DNA of 64,000 nucleotides from Takifugu bimaculatus. Taxonomy: Eukaryota > Chordata > Actinopteri > Tetraodontiformes > Tetraodontidae. The notes under the pieces are model-generated. The model had not been told where the DNA came from. It saw nothing but the letters and a program-made list of their open reading frames with translations, and did no database searches. Positions within the stretch are counted from its first letter, which is position 1; each line of letters begins with the position of its first letter. The DNA lies in the NCBI GenBank assembly GCA_004026145.2, contig CP034986.1, positions 9,275,197-9,339,196 of the forward strand. Reading direction: 5' to 3'. Positions 22,401 to 31,400 of this stretch are shown in pieces. Both the position numbers and the translations under genes were made by a program.

Positions 22401-25400
22401 ATTGCGTGTTTATATTTCAGGCCCCCGCGCTCGGCTTGCTAAGCTTTCTTCCCCGCGTGCGCTCTTAATACTCGATCTGGGTTTAACACAAATAGCTATA
22501 ATTTGGTGCGATTCAGCAGGCAAGAGAGGAGCGATGTGCATTACACGAAAGGCAAAGAATCAGAAGAGCGCGTAGGTGTTGTGAAGTGCCTGACTTCAGT
22601 GACTGTGACACCGAAATGGGATCGGATGCTGCGGAACAGGAGGAGTAGCAATTGATCCACGGAAGACAGGAAGGCAGACGGGAAGAAAGAAAAGAGGGCG
22701 ACTGCAGGAGAGGATTGAGGCGAGAAAGAGAATAATGGCGCTGGCTGTTTGTGTGAGTGCATTAACAATGCTATAAAGTGGGCTCATCTCAGGACTTCCC
22801 ATATAACTGCCATCTGTCTGCCTGTAAATCTGGAGGATGTGTGCAGGGGCGGCGTGGCGGCGGGGTTACGGGCAGTAAGGGCACGCCATCAGAGACAGGG
22901 TTAGGTCTGCGGTGCGCCGCGAGGAAAGCGGTTGCTAGTGATAATCCCCCCAAATCAGGCCCAGATCGTCTCAGGGAGCCACAAATATGCCGTGCGTTTT
23001 ATTCAGATCAATTGGCCAGAGGCAGGCAAGACTTGGGTTTTTCCACGAGGTCCATTGGAATTGTCCTCTGCAGGGTTTTTCCTCTGCTGAGGTTTTTTCC
23101 GTGACGGGGGCTCCAGCCAAGGTCAGGGAGGAAGGAGAAGGCAAGTCATCCGTATTAGAGCAGCGCCATATTAAGTTACACCAAGCATTACATTAACCTG
23201 TCAGGGCTGCAATAAAAGAGAGATCAGGATTAGACCAAGGGAACGCCAGTGTTTTAATCAGGCATGTATCAGTATCCGCTGTCCATAAACCGGCATGAGA
23301 GTTTATGGGTGGGGGGGGGGGTGTTTGAGGAGAGTGCATTAGGATTCCATCTCCATTTATTGCCCCCACCAACTTCTGCCTTGTCCTCCCCCTGCAGGTT
23401 TGACACCACCTACCACGCCCCCACACAAAGCCAGTCAAGAGAATCCTTTCAAAGCATCGCTCAAAACCAAGTTGTCTTCATGTTCCTCCTCAGCCTCTGT
23501 GTGCAAACGAGCCAGGCTGAGCGAGTCCGGCCCCGGCGCTCTGGCCCCGGCCCCGGGTGCCTCGGGCGGGGGCCCCATTAGGAAGGGTCCAGAACAGACT
23601 GAGCTCTATGCCCAGCTGAGCAAAGCTTCCACCGCCCTACCTTATCGCATCACCCTTCGCGCGGCCGGGGGCGGCCCCGAGGAGCATCGTAGCACTGGCA
23701 ACAACAAGCGGGCGGCGCCCCGCGGCTATAGTGACCACGACTATTGCCAGGCATCGGCCAAAAAGGACAGCAGCGCCGACACTGTTACCATGACTACAGC
23801 TGCGATGAGCGTCGCTTCAGGCGCCGCCGCTGCACTTGTGCCCACCGTAGGCCGAGTGGAGGACGGGCACGTGGAATGTAAAGACTCGGCCATGCCGCCA
23901 TCCTCTTCCTCCCCCTTCTCATCATCACCTTCACTGAAACCTCCTCCCGGTCCCTCGGCCGAGCAGCAGGATCTGTCCTCTGTGGATGGAAAAGCGGCAC
24001 CTGCGCGGGGGTTCGGCTCCGCCCGGACCCCCTCAGGGGATGACGAGGACCGACTGCAGACTTGTGCCATCAGCCGGAAGCTCCTGCGTGACAACCAAAT
24101 CAGAGCAGAACTCAATAAGCACTTTGGCCACCCTTTGCAAGCCCTCTACAGCCAGGCCAGCCAGGGCAGAGAGCCCCCCAGCCATGCAAATCAGGCCGCG
24201 GCCGCTCCGTCCCTGGAGGGGGGTGAGGACAGCTACTACTCCCAAAGGCTGCCTGGCTCCAGCTACCTGCATTCAGGCTTCCTGCCCTTCCATGAAGAGC
24301 TGGAGCTGACCCAGGGCCGCGTGAGCCGCTTCCTGTACCCGTGGGAGGGCACCCCGCTGGACCTCCTCTTTGACTGCCCTCCATGCTCCCCCTCCTGCTC
24401 TCCACCCTCCAGCTGCTCCCCCTCGCGAGGCTCCGTCTCCCCACCTTCCTCCCTGCTCCTCTCCCCCAGCAGGCCTCTCTGCTGGGCCAGCGCCGGCTCG
24501 CGCTCCCGCTCTCGTTCCCGCTCCGGCTCCCGCAGCTCCTCCTCGCACTACCGGAGACGCTCCCTCTCTTCTTCGCCCGACCGACGCCCCTCCTCTTGGT
24601 AAGCTGTCAAATTCTTCTTCTTTGGTTGAACTTTAGCTGCTGCCCACCCGCACGGCTAATTCGGGGCTCGGTGATGGCAGGGGATCGGGCCTAGGTGCGC
24701 GAAACAGGTCTGATCACTCGTCAGATCCGGTTGCCAAGCAGGGGAGACCCCAGAGGCTCGTAGCGTGGGGTCCTGACCCCCTGCTCGTCTTTTCCTTGCC
24801 TGAACTAAATGCAGGGGTAATTTTGCACGTCTCACACCGAGAGGTTTAACGAGGGAAGTGAGGTGAGAGTGAATCCCCATCAGTTGAACATCTCTGTAGC
24901 TCGTCCTGAGCAACCACGCAGTGAGTTTCCCGTCTCCGTTCTTTTTAAATCCGATCACTTTCATTGTCCCAGGACACAGAATCCGCACAACCCCTCGTGT
25001 CACGACCGACAGAAAGAAAATTGCGGACGTGTGAAGATTACGGTTTCAATTCCTTATCTTCAGAGGAGCGTCTCCTCCTGCGGTCGCTCCCTCGCATGTT
25101 CCTTATGTTTGTTTGATGTCGGCTTTATTGTTTTAAGTGGCAGCTGTTGTTTTTAGTGTCCTTCACATCCCCAGAGATGAAGGGGAACTCCAGGCTGCGG
25201 GGACGTACTGTAGTCTGGTATCATCACAGCGCTGTGAGAGGACTACATTTCCCATACTTCCCTTTGATCAGAGCTGAAGGCCTCCTTGTTGTTGTTGGTT
25301 TTTAGTCTCTGAGAGGGATGTGAGGAAATTGTGTTTGTCAGGAGCAGTTCATTGAGTCCGGGACATCGCTGCAGTGACTCAGTTTGTTCTGATTACCTAA

Positions 25401-28400
25401 AGGTCAGTTTACTTCTCGGAGCCAATAGAATCACTTTATTCCGGGCGGCCTCTTCCTTATACTCACAGATTCCACAGCGATACTCTCAAGGCATGTCGGT
25501 GTGATAGCGACAAACGTTCCGATGATACCCGCCGAAGGCTGAAGGCGGCACAACAAGGGGCTTCTTATATTCTGCTGTTAGAGTTTCCACAGAACGGTTC
25601 TTGAAATCCCCTTCCTGTTCGGGCTCTCACAGATCCTCCGTCTTTCCGAACCGGCACTCCTTTCCTCCCGTCAGCTTCCCCAAACGCCTCTCCCTCCATA
25701 ATTCAGGGCTCCTTCAGCAGCGCTTCAATAATTAAACGTCGGGGAGCTTAAGGTGTGCAGGTGTACAGAGTGGAGCCACCAGAGCGTGCCGTATCGACCG
25801 CTTTCTCATGCAACATAGATGGCAGCGTCATGCATGTGCACGAGCGGGCACGGAGGAAAGTTCTGGAGCTCTTTTATCTGGAATTAACCCAGTTCCCGAT
25901 GTCTAAATAAGAGAACTGCTAAGTTAAATTGGTTGCCAAAGCACAGAACAAATGAGGTGTCACGGGGAGGTGAGCGGATGGGAGGAATAAAGGTGCTGAC
26001 AGGAACCATGCGAGGGTCTTCCTCTAAGCTCTTAAATGTCTTCCAGAATCGTTCTGCTTACTCTTGTGTGCCGTCCCACAGGTCTCGTCACAACCAAGAC
26101 TCCAGCACTTTTCGTTCCCGGACCCAGAAGAGCCCCCGCCCTCAGCCTCGCTCCCCCCTCAGCCGCAGGCCAAGGTGATCTCTCCCAATCAAGCGCTTCA
26201 CCTCCACTCTCACGTCAGCGGCGCGCAGCAAATATGTTTAATTGATGGTGTTTTATCAGACTAGTGGGGACACACTCCTCCGTCAGCCACAGCGGTGACA
26301 CTGATTCTGCTAAGTGCCTGTGCAGACGGGACCGTTTCATATGCAGAGAGCCTGACACCGCCTCAGTTCCGAGCCGATTTGGCATTCACAGGCGCTAATG
26401 GCAGCAGACACGCCGGAGCGTGGCTCCCATCAGTCCGGGACTTAACGGACATGTCTCTGGAAGTCTGCAGCGGTGCTGGCGGGGAGGAGAAAGTTGCACT
26501 TTCCTTCTTGATGAAGCCCTAACTAAGCAGAAAGTAATGACATGTGAAGTAGTGCTGACAGTTGCAGCTGGCCGGCTCCCCGACCGCGCCGCTCGCCGGC
26601 GCTCCCGCGGGCCTCTCCAGCGGGGGCGCCGCAATCATAGACGTGGCGAAGAGACGTCTTATTAACATGTCTCTTTACTGGCTCCTCACACCGACATTGG
26701 GCCGAGTCCTTGGTGACTGCCAGCTATTTTCTTATTCATAGGCGCCAACGGGACGGGTGAATTTAGAGGACGAGCGAGGACAGTGATGACAGCGTCTTTG
26801 CTTTCCCGTGCAGGTATGACAGTTATGAGGAGTACCAGCACGAGAGGCTGAAGAGGGAGGAGTACCGCCGGGACTACGAGAAGCGGGAGTCTGAGAGGGC
26901 CGAGCAGAGGGAGAAGCAGCGGCAAAAAGCAATAGTGAGTGTTGCTGTTATATCATGTGGTCGATCAGGCGACTGCGCTTTAATTATCATCACATTTGTA
27001 ATAAACTACAACGCAGCTTTTGATCTTCCGGTGAACTTTACCCTGCTCACTTTATAATCTGCTATAAATGCTACCATGGTTGTGCAACTCATCCAGGAGT
27101 ACATCGATTAATTGTCTCATTATCTTGGAAAATTAATTATTAAACAGCTCTTCCTGTCAGGAATTGACATGTAAATATCATGTTAGCACCAATAGCCGAG
27201 TGTGTGAGGGCAAAGTGCTAAAGTTAGCAAAGCTGTTGTACATTATCAGGAAGGCATTGCTAATGCTAACACAGATGAAGTCAGCCTGAGGGTCCTCTGT
27301 TGCCGCCACGCATGTTATTTAGATATCGTAAATAAATGAATTACTCTCCAATAAATGTAGCTGTAGCGCATGTCGCACGGCCCGGCATCAGCCCGCGCCA
27401 GCGCGTTCCTGAATGATTCAGGCGACAGGCCCTTCCTCTTTATCTCAGGCTTGTGTATTTTTAACAGCCTCGGCTGCGTGGAAAACAGTGTCGAGTCTCA
27501 TTAATCACACCACGGGCGTAAAATGCTAAAATAGCGCAAAAAACAGAAACCCGGGAAAAGACGACGAGGTCCAAAAGACAAAGGGAACCGACCCCTGTGC
27601 TGCATGTGCTTCAAATTTTCATCAATCTCCTCGTGTCTCAGTGTGAAATTACCGACGGCTTCCAGCCGGGAGGGAACGCCGGCGCCACCCGCTGCTAACG
27701 GGCGCATTAAATGATGCAGCAGTGCAAACCTGACTCGGCGCGCATACATTTCTCCTCAGAAAGACAAACAATTAGGAGCAGCTCGAGCTGTCAGATGCGG
27801 GTTTCGGAAAAGCGTGTCCTCCCGTCCTGTCTGTCCGTCTGTCTCCCGCTCAGGCGGCCCTCAGGGTGCCGTCACGCAAAGGCCGCCAGTTTATCAGCTG
27901 TCAGCAACTAAAGTCCTACTTCAGCAAATACTCGCTCGCTGTTTGGTCTCAAACACGAGCAATAAAGAGGGAAAAGGAGAATTTTGACTGGCTTCTTTTC
28001 CAGAAATCACATTTTCCCTCCATTTTCCCTCTGTTTTCCCTACATTTCCCTACATTTTCCCTACATTTTCCCTACATTTCCCTCTGTTTTCCCTCCATTT
28101 CCCTCCGTTTTCCCTCCATTTCCCCCATTTTCCCTCCGTTTTCCCTCCATTTTCCCTGTTTTCCCTCCATTTCCCTCCGTTTTCCCTCCATTTCCCCCAT
28201 TTTCCCTCTGTTTTCCATCCATTTCCCTCCGTTTTCCCTCTGTTTTCCCTCCATTTCCCTCCATTTTCCCTCCGTTTTCTCTCCATTTCCCTCCATTTCC
28301 CCCATTTTCCCTCTGTTTTCCCTCCGTTTTCCCTCTGTTTTCCCTTTGTTTTCCCTCCGTTTTCCCTCCATTTTCCCTGTTTTCCCTCCATGTCCCTCCG

Positions 28401-31400
28401 TTTTCCCTCTGTTTTCCCTCCATGTCCCTCCGTTTTCCCTCTGTTTTCCCTCCATTTCCCTCCGTTTTCCCTCTGTTTTCCCTCTGTTTTCCCTCCATTT
28501 TCTCTGTTTTCCCTCCATTTCCCTCCGTTTTCCCTCTGTTTTCCCTCCATTTTCCCTGTTTTCCCTCCATTTCCCTCCGTTTTCCCTCTGTTTTCCCTCA
28601 ATTTCCCTCTGTTTTCTCTGTTTTCCCTCCGTTTTCCACGTCTTTGCTTGGTTGCTGTGTCTCCACGTGCAGGATATTTCTCAACACCAATGAGCTTTGA
28701 GTCCTTTTTCATAAACAAGGAGCCAAAGTGGGCAAAGGTGAGCGTTGAGTTTAGCGGCAGGCTACTGATTTACATCCGTGTTCTGTGCTCTGAACGCTCC
28801 GTCGGGCCTCGGCGGACTCCCTCCAGTCATGGCAAACGAATGAGCGAATAAATAAATAACAGCGTAGCACTTTAGCTCCGGGCTTTTTCTGTGTTATATG
28901 ATTAGCAGATGCAATTAAATTACTCAAAAGCTGTAACTGCTGCCCGACGCAGTTTGTCCCAGAATTATACCGCGATGACCCCGACGTCCTCTGAGGTTCA
29001 GGAAATCCACGTTTTCCTGCCCCGTGGCTCGCCGGCTCTCTTGGAAATGAATATCCCAATATTCGGAGAATTGAGCCGCCACGCTTGAAGGTTGAAAAGA
29101 CTTTTGTTGCTGATGTCCGCCTGCGTCTACGTGCACTTTTATTTTTAGCAGAAGCCCCCAAACTTAAAGACATCATTTGATAAAAATCGCTCCGGCTGAT
29201 GAGTCGGGAAGAGGGAAAAAAAAGGAATTGTGTTGCCGAGGCGGACCGAGGGTGCTCTATTGGCAACTTTATCAGATAACAGGAAGCAAGCTGAACCAAT
29301 CACAGGCAGAACGGCAGACGGAGGCTGACGGAGCCGGGACAAAAAAGAGGTCTCCCGAATGGACCGGCGTGATCAGGACCTTTTCATTAAGGCTCGGTGA
29401 TGAGAAACAACAGACTTCCAGCTTTAATCTGCGGCTTTCATGTCTGTCTTCTCTCTTAACGAGCAGGAGGAGAGACGGGTCGTGTACGTGGGGCGTCTGA
29501 GGTCCGACTGCACGCGCACGGAGCTGAAGCGCCGCTTTGAAGTCTTTGGCGAAATTGAAGAATGTGCGGTGAACCTGAGGGACGACGGGTAAGGCTGCAG
29601 CTGCTCTCCGGTCGAAGGTCCGAGACAAAGACCTGCCGGGTCTGCCCGTCCGTTCAGATATAAGGGTCTCGCGGGGAGGGTTCTCGGTGGAACCTTAATG
29701 AGTCCTCCAAAAACTTTCTTTTGATTTGTTTTGACACCTTCGAGAAGGTTCTGGATAAACCCTGCTGAAGGTGTTCCCTGGAGTAATTCTTTAGAACCCT
29801 GCGATAGATCAAACCAAAGAACCCGAAATGGTTCTAGTGAGCATTCTTCCTCAGAGTGTGGGCTTTGAAGATGCTCCTGTGCTAATTAACCTGGTCGTCT
29901 AATTAGAGTTCCGCCGGGGTTCTTTTGTTATCGCTCTGACGTCCCACTTTCTCTTCCTGACCAGGGACAATTTTGGCTTCATCACGTACCGCTACACCTG
30001 CGACGCCTTCGCCGCCCTGGAGAACGGACACACCTTACGCCGGTCAAACGAGCCTCAGTTCGAGCTGTGCTTCGGCGGACAAAAGCAGTTCTGCAAATCC
30101 CATTACACAGACTTGGGTGAGTAAACGCCGTGGCGTGCTCTGACATCAGCAGCCGGGGAGTTCGCTCACGTCGCTCCGGGACCGTCGCTGACGAGGGGGA
30201 GGCAAGAACGAGGGAAAGAAAAGGAAGAGCCTTGAGTGATGCTTCCAGATCAAAAGAGATGCTCGGAATTCCCGCGGCACAGGACGCACCCGGCGGCCAT
30301 TTGCGGCTGCGGAAGTAAACAGAGTTCAAAGGTCACTGTGTGGTCAGGCCAGAAATAGAATCTCCTTCCTGTTGGCTGTAATAAACACAGATAGACAAGA
30401 GGAGCAGGCCCCGCCCCCTCGGATCTGCCGACAGTAAACGAAGACAGTTATTCGCTGCTTCAGTCGCATCTTTGGGTTGCGTTAACGTGCGTTTGAACGT
30501 TGCTGCCGTTAGCAAAGGTGATGAGGAGGAAGGTGGGAGCAACGTGAGTCTCGCCTGTCGCCAGCTTGTTTGTATTTACCCAATGGGCGGAGCTAAATAA
30601 TGAGACGACGGTATCGGTCAAATGTCCGTCACGACCCGCGGGTCTGAGCGGGGGAAGGTCGCTTTCCCCGGTAACCTCCGCTGTGGTTACCTCAGATTTC
30701 CTGAGCTCACGTTTGAAGCTGCAGCTGTTAAAAGGACGGCACGATGAGAAACGGACACGCGGAGAATCCGCAGCTAATCCCGCGGCTTTGAAGCGGGACG
30801 CTCCGGCCGGATTGACTAATCAGTCCGCTGAAATGGAAACGCCTTCATTCCGCCGCCCAATTTGGTCGCCGCCGCTTGAGGAGACCGAGGGCAATAATCT
30901 CATAATCCCGCGGTATCTCAACCATCTTCTCAATCTTCCTCCTCGCGGAGTCGTCGGCCATTAGCTTCAAGTGGAGCGTCGGGGTATTTTTCATCCCTTA
31001 AGGTGCGCGGCGTGGTGCCGCCAGCCATCGGCGGCCACATTAGAGCGGGGGAGGCACCACGTGGCCGCTGTGGTCGTGCCCATTTCTCAAAGCCCCGTGG
31101 AGAGCGCTGCTGGGCCCGTTGGGGGACTTCCATTTGTGAAGCTGTCTGCTGTCTGAGATAAGATAGAGATTAGGTTTTATCGGGTTGATCGGGAAAAATG
31201 GAGCACAGGAGGGATGAACGGACTCAGATAGAGCTTTTCATAACCGGCTGATAGGAAATCAGCAGGAACGCAGCTATCGATTGTGGTATTTCCGATAAAT
31301 TTGACTGTCACGACTGAGCTCCGGAGACGGACGGTGGCCACGTGAGGACCGACTGGATCCCAGTAATTCCTCGTTCTCTCTTTCAGCTGCGATGTGGTCG

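Noticed and set aside
24600..24602. TAA directly after exon 8 taken as the true end of the protein
   Set aside because: The stop lies inside a good donor (GTAAGC), and the RRM and C-terminal exons downstream match PGC-1alpha in phase.
27866..28718. Open frames of up to 275 codons (+, Phe-Pro-Ser) and 222 codons (-, Gly-Lys-Asn-Glu)
   Set aside because: They are products of the TTTCCCTCC minisatellite, whose units avoid stops on both strands.
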